DNA of 64,000 nt from Apibacter sp. B3706 (GCF_011082725.1 NZ_CP049715.1:310001-374000), one strand, 5' to 3'. Counted from the first letter of the stretch, positions 53,992-62,265 are shown. Notes: generated by a model not told the origin, from the sequence alone. Program-made: numbers and translations.

Positions 53992-55530
53992 ATGAAATCT
54001 CAAGAAGATGTTTTAAAAAAGGTAGTTGCCCATGCCAAGGAATATGGGTTTGTTTTTCCTTCCAGTGAAGTTTATGACGGATTATCAGCCATTTACGATT
54101 ACGGTCAAAATGGTGTTGAATTAAAAAATAATATTAAACAATATTGGTGGAAAGCAATGGTGCAGTTGAATGAAAATATTTTGGGATTGGATTCTGCTAT
54201 ATTTATGCATCCTACAATTTGGAAGGCTTCAGGGCATGTAGATGCGTTTAATGATCCGTTAATTGACAATAAAGACAGTAAAAAGAGATTTCGTGCGGAT
54301 GTTTTAGTGGAAGATTTTGCGGAGAAGTTTGAAGATAAAGCAAAAAAAGAAATTGAAAAGGCAAGAAAACGATTTGGAGAAGCTTTTGATTTGGAACAGT
54401 TTGAGACTACTAATCCTAAAGTTTTAGAATATAGAAAGCAAAAAGCAGATATCTTACAAAGATTAGCTAAATCTTTGGAAACTAATTTAGCAGATACTAA
54501 AGCTTTAATCGAAGAACTGGAAATTGGTGATCCCGAAACAGGTTCTAAAAATTGGACAGAAGTTCGTCAGTTTAATTTAATGTTTGGGACAAAATTAGGC
54601 TCTACTGCTGATTCTGCTACCGATTTATATTTAAGACCTGAAACGGCACAAGGAATTTTTGTAAATTACCTAAATGTTCAAAAGACAGGAAGAAAAAAAT
54701 TACCTTTTGGAATTGCACAAATTGGTAAAGCGTTTAGAAATGAAATTGTGGCAAGACAATTCATTTTTAGGATGAGAGAGTTTGAACAGATGGAAATGCA
54801 ATTTTTTGTTCCTCCGGGCACAGAACTGTCTCATTTTAAAGAATGGAAAGAAAAACGTTTAAATTGGCATTTAGCTTTAGGATTGGGTAAAGATAACTAT
54901 AGATTTCATGATCATGAAAAGTTAGCCCATTATGCAAACGCTGCCACTGATATTGAATTTAATTTTCCATTCGGATTTAAAGAATTGGAAGGTATCCATT
55001 CCAGAACTGATTTTGATTTATCGGCACATGAAAAATATTCCGGTAAAAAACTTCAATATTTCGATCCGGAACAAAATAAAAGTTATGTTCCTTATGTAGT
55101 GGAAACATCTATTGGATTAGACCGAATGTTTTTAGCTCTTTTATCTAAATGTTTAAAAGACGAAACATTGGAAGATGGCTCATCAAGAGTTGTTTTAAGT
55201 TTGCCTCCTGCTTTAGCGCCTAATAAAGTTGCTATATTTCCATTACTTAAAAAAGATGGATTGCCGGAATATGCAGAAAAGATTTTCAATGATTTGAAAT
55301 TTGATTATAATGTAATGTATGAAGATAAAGATGCCATTGGTAAACGATATAGAAGACAAGATGCTATCGGTACTCCTTACTGTATTACCGTAGATCATGA
55401 CACACTTTCCGATCATACTGTTACTATAAGAAACAGAGATACTATGAAACAGGAAAGAGTTTCAGTAGATTCCTTACGAACTATTTTAGGAGAGAATGTT
55501 GAATTAAAATCTCTTTTGAAGAAAATATAA
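53992..55530 (+). CDS. glyS: Glycyl-tRNA synthetase (alpha2 type)
   Basis: At 512 residues this is the single-chain, eukaryote/archaea-like class II GlyRS. Landmarks are YDYGQNGVELKNNIKQYWW, HPTIWKASGHVDAFNDPL, LYLRPETAQGIFVNYLNV (motif 2 region), RMREFEQMEMQFFVPP and ETSIGLDRMFLALL (motif 3), with a C-terminal anticodon-binding domain. It charges tRNA-Gly, one copy of which lies at 51856. It is monocistronic. Confidence 0.97.
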   Translation: MKSQEDVLKKVVAHAKEYGFVFPSSEVYDGLSAIYDYGQNGVELKNNIKQYWWKAMVQLNENILGLDSAIFMHPTIWKASGHVDAFNDPLIDNKDSKKRFRADVLVEDFAEKFEDKAKKEIEKARKRFGEAFDLEQFETTNPKVLEYRKQKADILQRLAKSLETNLADTKALIEELEIGDPETGSKNWTEVRQFNLMFGTKLGSTADSATDLYLRPETAQGIFVNYLNVQKTGRKKLPFGIAQIGKAFRNEIVARQFIFRMREFEQMEMQFFVPPGTELSHFKEWKEKRLNWHLALGLGKDNYRFHDHEKLAHYANAATDIEFNFPFGFKELEGIHSRTDFDLSAHEKYSGKKLQYFDPEQNKSYVPYVVETSIGLDRMFLALLSKCLKDETLEDGSSRVVLSLPPALAPNKVAIFPLLKKDGLPEYAEKIFNDLKFDYNVMYEDKDAIGKRYRRQDAIGTPYCITVDHDTLSDHTVTIRNRDTMKQERVSVDSLRTILGENVELKSLLKKI

Positions 55531-55536
55531 CAAAAA

Positions 55537-55562
55537 TATGCTTCCGTTACTAACGGAGCATA
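55537..55562 (+). terminator. Possible terminator after glyS
   Basis: TATGCTtCCGTTA and TAACGGAGCATA form a stem with one bulged base, 7 bp beyond the glyS stop. There is no clear U-run after it, so termination is uncertain. Confidence 0.4.
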
Positions 55563-55703
55563 TACACTTATTCCTATCTTTACTAGTTACAATTATAAAT
55601 TAATTTTATAATATAGGGAGATAGGAATATTTATTTATACGTATCTTATTCTTACTTATTAAATCACTAACATAAATTCGACGGATTTCATACATTTACA
55701 ATT

Positions 55704-56258
55704 ATGAAAGATTATACATATACTTATAAAATTTCAGCAGATGATTATCTTACTCATCAGCTTTTTAGTGCTTCGATGAATGAAATAGTAAAACAACAAA
55801 GGAAAAAAGGGCTACTTTTATGGACTTCCGCCTTTTTTGTACTTGCTGTAATTTTTGTTTTTTTAAAAAACTATGCATTAGCCGCTTATTTTGGAGTATT
55901 TGGAATTGGTTTTATATTTATTTATCCGATTTATTCTCGTTGGATATATAAAAGATTTTATAAACGTTTTGTTTATCGAAATTTTAATAAAACGCAATTA
56001 GAAACCATTGGACTTACTTTTTCAACGGATGATATAATCCTTTCCAACGGTGAAAATGAAGGAAAAATTCCTATTTCCAATATAGAACTAATCTATGAAA
56101 TTCCCTCGCATTTTTTTATAAAATTAGACAGAGGAAGAAATATTATTATTCCTAAATCTCAAATTGAAGCTATAGACTCACTTACTAAAACTCTTACTGA
56201 TTTAGCAGAATTAAAATCGATCCCGTATAAAAGAATGTTAGATTGGAAATGGAAATAA
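55704..56258 (+). CDS. YcxB-like membrane protein
   Basis: This 184-residue protein has two adjacent membrane segments (about 35-53, LLLWTSAFFVLAVIFVFL, and 57-75, ALAAYFGVFGIGFIFIYPIY), then a basic stretch (RWIYKRFYKRFVYRNF) and a beta-rich PH-like domain (ETIGLTFSTDDIILS, SNIELIYEIPSHFFIKL). This layout fits the YcxB-like family of unknown function. It appears monocistronic. Confidence 0.75.
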   Translation: MKDYTYTYKISADDYLTHQLFSASMNEIVKQQRKKGLLLWTSAFFVLAVIFVFLKNYALAAYFGVFGIGFIFIYPIYSRWIYKRFYKRFVYRNFNKTQLETIGLTFSTDDIILSNGENEGKIPISNIELIYEIPSHFFIKLDRGRNIIIPKSQIEAIDSLTKTLTDLAELKSIPYKRMLDWKWK

Positions 56259-56378
56259 TTTCGATTAAGACCTTTTACTGTTTAACTATATTTAATACAT
56301 TATGTAAAGATATAGGCTAAGTAATTTTAAATTTATAAAATTGTTTAGGTGAGATGTATAAATTGAACGTATATTTTT

Positions 56379-56386
56379 TATCTTTG
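56379..56386 (+). promoter_or_regulatory. -7 box for lpd
   Basis: TATCTTTG matches TAnnTTTG exactly, 27 bp before the ATG at 56414. The nearest upstream TTG is only 13 bp away, shorter than usual. Confidence 0.45.
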
Positions 56387-56413
56387 AATTCCAACCTAGT
56401 AGAAAAATAAATC

Positions 56414-57817
56414 ATGAGTAATTTCGATATAGTAATCATTGGATCGGGGCCCGGGGGGTATGTCTCAGCCATTCGTTGTGCACAATTAGGATTTAAAACC
56501 GCATTGGTGGAAAAATATTTCCATTTAGGAGGCACCTGTTTACATGTGGGATGTATTCCTTCCAAATCCTTGTTAGATGCTTCCGAGCTTTATGATAAAG
56601 CTTTACACCAATTTAAAGACTTCGGAATTGAAATTACTAAGCCAACGATTGATTTTAGCAGAATGATTCAACGGAAAAATGAAGTCGTTGAACAAACAAG
56701 TAAGGGAATCGATTATTTAATGGATAAAAATAAGATTACGGTTTTTCATGGTATGGGTACTTTTAAGTCTTCCAATCAATTGGAAGTTAAAGATGAGAAA
56801 GGAAATATAAAAAACCTGGAAGCTCGATATTTCATTATAGCCACCGGTTCTAAACCTGCAAACCTTCCGTTTGCTCCCGCAGATAAAGAACGTTTGATCA
56901 CTTCAACAGAGGCATTAAATCTAAAAGAAATTCCTAAGCATTTATTGGTTATCGGGGGAGGAGTTATCGGATTAGAACTAGGATCTGTATACAAAAGGTT
57001 GGGAGCAGAAGTGACCGTCATAGAATTTTTAGACCGATTAATTCCTACTATGGATGGCGGTTTATCTAAGGAATTACTTAAAGTGTTAAAAAAACAAGGA
57101 ATGAAATTTTCTTTATCCACTCAAGTTACCAAGATAGAACGTAAGGGAGATAAAATATTTGTTCAAGCAGTGGAAAAGAACGGTAAGGAAATCAGGTTTG
57201 AGGGTGATTATTGTTTAGTCGCTGTCGGAAGAAAACCCTATACTGAAAATCTTGGATTGGAAAAGGCAGGTATTGAATTGGATGATCAAGGAAGAATAAA
57301 AGTAAATGAACATTTGCAAACGAATATTCCAAATATATATGCTATAGGAGATGTGGTTCGTGGACCTATGTTGGCACATAAGGCGGAAGAAGAAGGAGTT
57401 TTAGTTGCCGAACAGTTAGCAGGACAAAAACCTCATATAGATTATAATCTTATACCCGCTGTGGTATATACCTGGCCGGAAGTTGCAGGAGTAGGAAAAA
57501 CTGAAGATCAATTATTAGAGGAGGGGCGTAGTTACAAAATAGGACAATTTCCCATTCGTGCTTTAGGAAGGGCTCGAGCCAGTGGCGATACGGACGGATT
57601 TGTAAAAATATTGGCTGATGAGGCAACCGATGAAGTATTGGGAATTCATATGATAGCCGCTCGTGCTGCCGATTTAATTGCGGATGCCGTGACTTTATTA
57701 GAATATCGAGCATCTGCTGAAGATATAGCTAGAATGAGCCATGCACATCCTACGTATGCTGAAGCCATAAAAGAGGCTGCCTTAGAAGCTACCGAAAAAA
57801 GAGCAATTCACAGTTAA
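56414..57817 (+). CDS. lpd: Dihydrolipoyl dehydrogenase
   Basis: Lpd (E3) reoxidises dihydrolipoamide in the 2-oxoacid dehydrogenase and glycine cleavage complexes. The 467-residue flavoprotein has the FAD fold VIIGSGPGGYVSAIRCAQLG, the redox cysteines Cys42 and Cys47 in GGTCLHVGCIPSKS, the NAD fold VIGGGVIGLELGSVYKRLG, IYAIGDVVRGPMLAHKAEEE and the C-terminal His-Glu pair in HAHPTYAEAIKEA. No E1 or E2 genes are adjacent. A terminator follows. Confidence 0.96.
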   Translation: MSNFDIVIIGSGPGGYVSAIRCAQLGFKTALVEKYFHLGGTCLHVGCIPSKSLLDASELYDKALHQFKDFGIEITKPTIDFSRMIQRKNEVVEQTSKGIDYLMDKNKITVFHGMGTFKSSNQLEVKDEKGNIKNLEARYFIIATGSKPANLPFAPADKERLITSTEALNLKEIPKHLLVIGGGVIGLELGSVYKRLGAEVTVIEFLDRLIPTMDGGLSKELLKVLKKQGMKFSLSTQVTKIERKGDKIFVQAVEKNGKEIRFEGDYCLVAVGRKPYTENLGLEKAGIELDDQGRIKVNEHLQTNIPNIYAIGDVVRGPMLAHKAEEEGVLVAEQLAGQKPHIDYNLIPAVVYTWPEVAGVGKTEDQLLEEGRSYKIGQFPIRALGRARASGDTDGFVKILADEATDEVLGIHMIAARAADLIADAVTLLEYRASAEDIARMSHAHPTYAEAIKEAALEATEKRAIHS

Positions 57818-57840
57818 AATAGTTATAACATTAGATAAAA

Positions 57841-57873
57841 AAACACTTTCAATATTTGAGAGTGTTTTTTTTT
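57841..57873 (+). terminator. Intrinsic terminator after lpd
   Basis: AAACACTTTCAA and TTGAGAGTGTTT pair over 12 bp with one G-U wobble, followed by a run of nine T. The loop is short. Confidence 0.8.
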
Positions 57874-57952
57874 GTGATTTTTATTTTATACAATTATTTT
57901 ATTTTTAATCATCTATTTAAATTTTAAATAAATAAAATAAATAAAATAAATC

Positions 57953-57982
57953 TTGTATATCTTATAATATAATGTAATTTTG
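57953..57982 (+). promoter_or_regulatory. Two-box promoter of the RloA/RloB module
   Basis: TTG (57953-57955), a 19-bp spacer and TAATTTTG (57975-57982) match both boxes exactly, 20 bp before the ATG at 58003. The upstream flank (57922-57951) is an AT-only run of AAATAAAT-type repeats that could act as an UP-like element. Confidence 0.7.
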
Positions 57983-58002
57983 TGAAAAAATTATAAAATA
58001 AG

Positions 58003-59382
58003 ATGTTAGTACGGGTAATTATAAAAAATCTATTATCTTTTAAAGAAGAGACAGAATTTAATTTACTCACTTCTTCAAAAATTACCGAATTAAAACATCA
58101 TAAAGTAAAAAAAAATAATCTTAATTTACTTACATTTTCAGCGATATATGGTGCAAATGCCAGTGGTAAATCCAATTTAATTAAAATTTTTTCACTTATA
58201 AAAGAAGTTGTAATAAATGGTAAAATTCCCAAATTTTACTATGATCAACACTTTAGATATAATGAGAGTTTAGAATCAGAATCCTCAGAAGTAGCAATTG
58301 AGTTTATATATAAACGTAATATTTATTTTTATACGTTTAGTTTCTTAAGAGAAATTTTCACTAATGAATCTTTATATGTTAAGAAAAAAGATTCATATAT
58401 TAATATATTTAGTCGAGATAAATCAGGGGTTAGGATATTAAATTATAATGATGATGTTGTAGACTTTATTAATGATATGGTTAGTGATGATGAAAATTTT
58501 GTTTATTATATAGGAAACTATTATAAAGGTAAAAATAAAGATTTTAATATTATATTAAACATTCAAAATTGGTTTAAAGAAAACTTAGTTATCTTATTTC
58601 CGAATAGTTTTCCGGAGGATAAAGTTAATATGTTTTATAAATTTATATTTGGAAAAAATACTTATGTTCATTTAATTCAGTCTACAATAAAGCTATTGAA
58701 TTTAGATATTGAAAATTTAAATTTAAAAAAAACAGAAATAGATCCTGCTTTTTTAGAACAAGTTTTAACTAAGTACCAATATAAATCATTTGTAATAGAT
58801 AAAAATGGTCCTTTTAAAACAATATTTAACAGTAGTAATCTTAATGTATTTTATTATAAAGATATTCAGAATAGTAAATTCTATAAATATGAAATAAGTG
58901 CAATTCAAAAAAACGGGCAAGGAGTTAAAAAAATATTTAAATTGGATGAATTATCTGATGGTACCAATCGTCTTATTGATATGTTACCTATATTTCTGAC
59001 TAAAATAAATACAGATAGTATAATAATTATTGATGAGATTGAAAGAAGTTTGCATCCATTAATGATAAAAAAAATTTTAAACTTATTCACTGAAGAGAAA
59101 AAAATTAAAGGACAGCTTATTTTTACTACTCATGAATCTAATTTATTAGATTTAAGCTTATTTAGAAAAGATGAAATATGGTTTGCAGAAAAAAATTATG
59201 AAGGAGCTACCGAATTTTATCCATTAAGTTATTTTTCAAAACATCAAACTAAAGATATTCAATCTGGATATTTACAAGGAAGATATGGTGCTATACCATT
59301 TTTAGGAGATCTTAAACAACTACTTAATAAAACTGCTTATGTTGAACCCCCAAAAAATAGGTTACAAACCAAAAGAAGTTGA
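58003..59382 (+). CDS. AAA-family ATPase, RloA/AbiLi-like
   Basis: This 459-residue protein is an ABC/SMC-like single-chain ATPase. It begins MLVRVIIKNLLSFKEETEF, then Walker A GANASGKS (residues 50-57), a long divergent middle, LDELSDGTNRLIDMLPIF as signature-like block (about 314-331), Walker B IIIIDEIERSLHP (about 340) and FTTHESNLLD as switch His (about 375). This is the RloA/AbiLi layout. It overlaps the RloB-like gene by 44 bp. Such pairs are antiphage or abortive-infection modules; function here is inferred. The gene is visibly more AT-rich than its neighbours, suggesting transfer. Confidence 0.85.
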   Translation: MLVRVIIKNLLSFKEETEFNLLTSSKITELKHHKVKKNNLNLLTFSAIYGANASGKSNLIKIFSLIKEVVINGKIPKFYYDQHFRYNESLESESSEVAIEFIYKRNIYFYTFSFLREIFTNESLYVKKKDSYINIFSRDKSGVRILNYNDDVVDFINDMVSDDENFVYYIGNYYKGKNKDFNIILNIQNWFKENLVILFPNSFPEDKVNMFYKFIFGKNTYVHLIQSTIKLLNLDIENLNLKKTEIDPAFLEQVLTKYQYKSFVIDKNGPFKTIFNSSNLNVFYYKDIQNSKFYKYEISAIQKNGQGVKKIFKLDELSDGTNRLIDMLPIFLTKINTDSIIIIDEIERSLHPLMIKKILNLFTEEKKIKGQLIFTTHESNLLDLSLFRKDEIWFAEKNYEGATEFYPLSYFSKHQTKDIQSGYLQGRYGAIPFLGDLKQLLNKTAYVEPPKNRLQTKRS

Positions 59383-59989
59383 ACCCTACAAGGATGCTAC
59401 CGTTATAAATATATTTTGTGAAGGCGATAAGAGAGAGAGCGATTATTTTACATATTTTAATGAATTATCTCGTAAATTAATAATACAAATAATTAAACCT
59501 GACTGTGATTCTTCGCCTGAAAAACTCAAATATAAATGTGAAGAAATTATTAAAAATGATAAAAATAGTAAATTCGATGAAATTTGGTTTGTAATTGATA
59601 AAGATTCTTGGGAAATAAAGAGTATAAAATCTTTAAAGAATTATTGTAATCAAAACAAAAATTTTAATATGGTTGTTAGTAATCCTTGTTTTGAAGTTTG
59701 GCTTTATTATCACTTTTATAAGACCAAACCAATTGAAAGTATTGATAAATGGAAAAATTTTTTGCATAAAAAAATTAAAGGGGGATTTGATTCAAATATC
59801 CATCCTATGTTTATTAAGAATGCAATATTTTTTGCAAAAGAAAATTTTTCAGGGACACAAGAATTTCCAGAAGAAGCATCTACTTCTCTCTATATATTAG
59901 GTGAAAAAATTTATAATCTCTTGCGTGTTTATTTAGATAGAGAAATGGAATTAAACAAGAATCATTTAAAAATTAAAGAATTTATTTAA
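59339..59989 (+). CDS. RloB/AbiLii-like protein (Toprim-type nuclease candidate)
   Basis: This 216-residue protein matches the RloB family: GYKPKEVEPYKDATVINIFCEGDKRE-type opening with Glu28, DEIWFVIDKDSW with Asp87 and Asp89, and SNPCFEVWLYYHF (114-126). The Glu and D-x-D positions fit a Toprim metal site. In RloAB and AbiL modules this protein is the effector and the ATPase partner the sensor or regulator. The ATG at 59339 lies inside the ATPase gene; the 44-bp overlap implies coupled translation and fixed stoichiometry. Nuclease activity is predicted from the fold only. Confidence 0.83.
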   Translation: MLNPQKIGYKPKEVEPYKDATVINIFCEGDKRESDYFTYFNELSRKLIIQIIKPDCDSSPEKLKYKCEEIIKNDKNSKFDEIWFVIDKDSWEIKSIKSLKNYCNQNKNFNMVVSNPCFEVWLYYHFYKTKPIESIDKWKNFLHKKIKGGFDSNIHPMFIKNAIFFAKENFSGTQEFPEEASTSLYILGEKIYNLLRVYLDREMELNKNHLKIKEFI

Positions 59990-60069
59990 ATTATTTAAAA
60001 TAGTAACTCATTATTTAAATAAATTAACAATCATATTATTTTAATATCAAAAATTAAAAATTAAATAAA

Positions 60070-60099
60070 AAAAGAGATTTTAACATTAAAACCTCTTTT
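60070..60099. terminator. Terminator between the RloB-like and XRE genes
   Basis: AAAAGAGATTTTAA pairs with TTAAAACCTCTTTT apart from one A-C mismatch, with a 2-base centre. It lies 25 bp beyond the XRE stop on the minus strand, which continues into TTTTTTTATTTAA. Confidence 0.6.
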
Positions 60100-60123
60100 A
60101 ACTATTATCTAAATTGAAATCCT

Positions 60124-60531
60124 TTATTTATTCAATAACTTTTCCAATAATTCATCTTTTTCTTTCAGCATGCGCTCATATAAAGCCTCCTTTTCGTTAT
60201 AGAGCTCTACAATTTTATCAATAGGATTGAAAGTACAATTTATTGGATTATTTAAAAATGAACTTTCTACTTTATCATTAAAAGTGTTGATATAATTAAA
60301 AGTTGCTTCATCATTCATGTTTTTAATAGCATCAATCGGAACATTAAGAGTTTTGGCTACTTTTTTTAGTGTAGAATCATCGATAAATTCTTTTTGCTCA
60401 AGTTCAGAAACGGCTTGTTGGGTAATATCCAATTCAATAGCGATCGCCTCTTGTTTTATTCCTAACATTTCGCGCAATCGTTTGATATTTCTACCATGAT
60501 GTGTTTTTTGAGGAGCAATATCTAATTTCAT
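60124..60531 (-). CDS. XRE-family HTH regulator
   Basis: This 135-residue protein has a Cro/C1-type HTH (about 13-68: IKRLREMLGIKQEAIAIELD, ITQQAVSELEQKEFIDD, LKKVAKTLNVPIDAIKNM) and a C-terminal coiled coil (about 108-135, VELYNEKEALYERMLKEKDELLEKL). Similar proteins are common in Bacteroidota without a fixed role. It is divergent from a 94-residue helical protein across a palindrome at 60622-60639 and has a -7 box at 60558. It may control the nearby small gene, itself, or the RloAB module; none is shown. Confidence 0.85.
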   Translation of the reverse strand: MKLDIAPQKTHHGRNIKRLREMLGIKQEAIAIELDITQQAVSELEQKEFIDDSTLKKVAKTLNVPIDAIKNMNDEATFNYINTFNDKVESSFLNNPINCTFNPIDKIVELYNEKEALYERMLKEKDELLEKLLNK

Positions 60532-60557
60532 TCTGTGTTACTATTTATTTATGTATA

Positions 60558-60565
60558 CAAAAATA
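60558..60565 (-). promoter_or_regulatory. -7 box for the XRE gene
   Basis: The minus strand reads TATTTTTG, an exact TAnnTTTG match 27 bp before the XRE ATG. No -33 TTG is seen at standard spacing. Confidence 0.4.
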
Positions 60566-60597
60566 CTAAAAATACGGCTAAAAATAATGTATTTGTG

Positions 60598-60657
60598 AAA
60601 TACATCTCAATAATTGTATTATACAAGTAAGTACTTGTAAAATACCATATCAATAAT
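60598..60657. promoter_or_regulatory. Palindrome framed by direct repeats, candidate XRE operator
   Basis: TACAAGTA-AG-TACTTGTA (60622-60639) is a perfect 8-bp inverted repeat. It is framed by near-direct repeats AAATACATCTCAATAAT (60598-60614) and AAATACCATATCAATAAT (60640-60657). The array sits in the divergent promoter region and ends just before the plus-strand -7 box at 60662, as a repressor or activator site would. Confidence 0.55.
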
Positions 60658-60661
60658 GAGC

Positions 60662-60669
60662 TAATTTTG
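60662..60669 (+). promoter_or_regulatory. -7 box for the 94-residue protein gene
   Basis: TAATTTTG matches TAnnTTTG exactly, 22 bp before the ATG at 60691, directly after the operator-like repeats. Confidence 0.5.
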
Positions 60670-60690
60670 ACAGTATAATAACAAATAAGA

Positions 60691-60975
60691 ATGACAAATA
60701 CTAAAGATTTTTGGCTTGATAAAGCGCGTCATTATTTACAATCTTCTCGGGCAACAGAGGATCTTGGATCGGAAGTTGCGTTTGAAAATTATGTGCAGTT
60801 GGGAGCTTTGCTTTACTCCATTATTCATATTTCACAAAAATCGTTGTTTTTTAAAGAAGAAAAATTAGAAGAAGAGGTGCGTACAGATATATATAATCTA
60901 TTGGATATAGCTAAAAAATTAATTCCACGTTCCGAATTGGAATTTTTGGATGAAATTAGAAAGGAAATAGCGTAA
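60691..60975 (+). CDS. Small helical protein of unknown function
   Basis: I do not recognise this 94-residue protein. It is predicted almost entirely alpha-helical and acidic (KDFWLDKARHYLQSSRATED, EEKLEEEVRTDIYNLLDIAK), with no signal peptide, membrane segment or cysteine. The two- or three-helix look, with a YVQLGALLYSIIHI core, could suit a HEPN-like or adaptor fold, but no catalytic motif is visible. It has its own -7 box and faces the XRE gene across a palindrome, suggesting joint regulation. Confidence 0.65.
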   Translation: MTNTKDFWLDKARHYLQSSRATEDLGSEVAFENYVQLGALLYSIIHISQKSLFFKEEKLEEEVRTDIYNLLDIAKKLIPRSELEFLDEIRKEIA

Positions 60976-60999
60976 TATCTAGTTATTGTTAGTTTTAAA

Positions 61000-61032
61000 A
61001 AACCGGAATGATTTTTAAAATCATTCCGGTTT
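61000..61032. terminator. Bidirectional terminator between the small gene and the beta-lactamase
   Basis: AAACCGGAATGATTTT and its complement form a 16-bp perfect stem with a 1-base centre, 25 bp after the plus-strand stop and 29 bp after the minus-strand stop. A/T runs flank both ends. Confidence 0.8.
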
Positions 61033-61060
61033 GATATATGTAACATTTCAAAATGAAAAA

Positions 61061-62128
61061 TTATTTATTTTTATAAAAGTTATATACTACCTGAGAAATA
61101 TCGGCAATTATTCGAGCATTGGTTTTGTCGTCTTCTTTGGAATCTTTAATAAATACTGCAATAGAATATTGTTTCCCATTGGGTAAATAAACAAAACCGA
61201 TGTCATTATCGGCGGCTTTTAAGCCTTCCAAATTTCGGGAAGAACTGCCGGATTTATGTCCAATTAAAACTTTTTTAGGTAAAAGAGCTTTTAACTTATC
61301 CGAACCTGTTTCAGATTCTGTCATTGCTTGGAATAAGAAATCTTTATAGTTTTTACAAAAGATATCTTTATTTATAAAAATATCCAATAAACGGGCAGCT
61401 TCTAACGGAGTCGTCCAATTTATATATTGGTTATTAAAATCTTTGTTCATTTCCTCTTCAGTTGCTTGAATGGAAAAATTTTTACTTCCTAGTGTACGTA
61501 AATATAGATCTGTCATTTTAGTACCACTCATATAATAATATAAAGCATCAGAAGCATTGTTGTCACTTTTGGAAACCGTATAATTTAACAAATCGCCAAT
61601 TGGAATAGTAAAATTACCTTCCGGGTACTCTTTTGCTAAAGGGCTGTAAGTATCTTTTTTTATGTCTGATTTTTTCAGATATAAATTAGATTCCAAAGAA
61701 AGTAAATTATTGTTCATGTAGTCCAACAAAGCAAGTGCTTGATGAAATTTAAAAACGCTCATCGCCGGATACTCCATATCGTTATTAACTGTTAAGGTAT
61801 CTTTTCCGTCGAAAATTACGGCCACTCCCACAGTGGCTTTCTTATTCTTAGTAATGGAATGAATTTTTTTTTCTAAACTTTTGTCGGCAAGCTCTGAATG
61901 GCGATCGTATACATGATCATGAGAGTTAGAGTAATTTAAATTATCTTGTTTTTGTTGAAGTGAAAGTTCACGTTTTTTTTGTGCTTTTTCGTATCCGGAT
62001 AAATTTTGATTTTTGCCTATCTCTTTATATTGTCTGCCGTATTCTTTATTCATTTCTTTTCTTCCGGATTGAGCAAAGGCAGAAGTAGACAGCATTACTA
62101 GAAATGCTAAGGTTAAAAACTTGTTCAT
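61061..62128 (-). CDS. Class A beta-lactamase with an N-terminal extension
   Basis: This 355-residue serine hydrolase has a signal peptide ending STSAFAQ (residue 20) and class A motifs: S-x-x-K as SVFK (Ser124-Lys127), SDN (188-190), the omega-loop Glu region ATEEEMNKD (222-230), and KSG (292-294). It resembles the Bacteroidota subclass A2 group. The catalytic domain starts near residue 84, so about 63 residues (GRKEMNKEYGRQYKEIGK, YEKAQKKRELSLQQKQ) of basic, helical sequence precede it; most class A enzymes lack this. Beta-lactam hydrolysis is likely; spectrum cannot be predicted. An 11-bp inverted repeat lies 7 bp before its ATG. Confidence 0.88.
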   Translation of the reverse strand: MNKFLTLAFLVMLSTSAFAQSGRKEMNKEYGRQYKEIGKNQNLSGYEKAQKKRELSLQQKQDNLNYSNSHDHVYDRHSELADKSLEKKIHSITKNKKATVGVAVIFDGKDTLTVNNDMEYPAMSVFKFHQALALLDYMNNNLLSLESNLYLKKSDIKKDTYSPLAKEYPEGNFTIPIGDLLNYTVSKSDNNASDALYYYMSGTKMTDLYLRTLGSKNFSIQATEEEMNKDFNNQYINWTTPLEAARLLDIFINKDIFCKNYKDFLFQAMTESETGSDKLKALLPKKVLIGHKSGSSSRNLEGLKAADNDIGFVYLPNGKQYSIAVFIKDSKEDDKTNARIIADISQVVYNFYKNK

Positions 62129-62135
62129 TATTATT

Positions 62136-62170
62136 TTGGTTTTATTAAATTAATTAACAAATAAAACCAA
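62136..62170 (-). promoter_or_regulatory. Inverted repeat directly upstream of the beta-lactamase start
   Basis: TTGGTTTTATT (62136-62146) and AATAAAACCAA (62160-62170) are perfect 11-bp complements with a 13-base spacer. The structure ends 7 bp before the ATG. It could be an operator or an mRNA hairpin at the ribosome entry site. It does not match the BlaI TACA-TGTA pattern. Confidence 0.5.
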
Positions 62171-62265
62171 TCAAAAAATATGCCAGTTTTAAAAGCTTTT
62201 ATGTGTTTAATTACTAGCTACATAACTGTAATTTCGTAAATCATTTGAGGTAAAATTAATTAAAA

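Noticed and set aside
57922-57951. Possible CRISPR or satellite repeat (AAATAAAT runs)
   Set aside because: It is a single short AT-only run without unique spacers. It is better read as promoter-flanking DNA.
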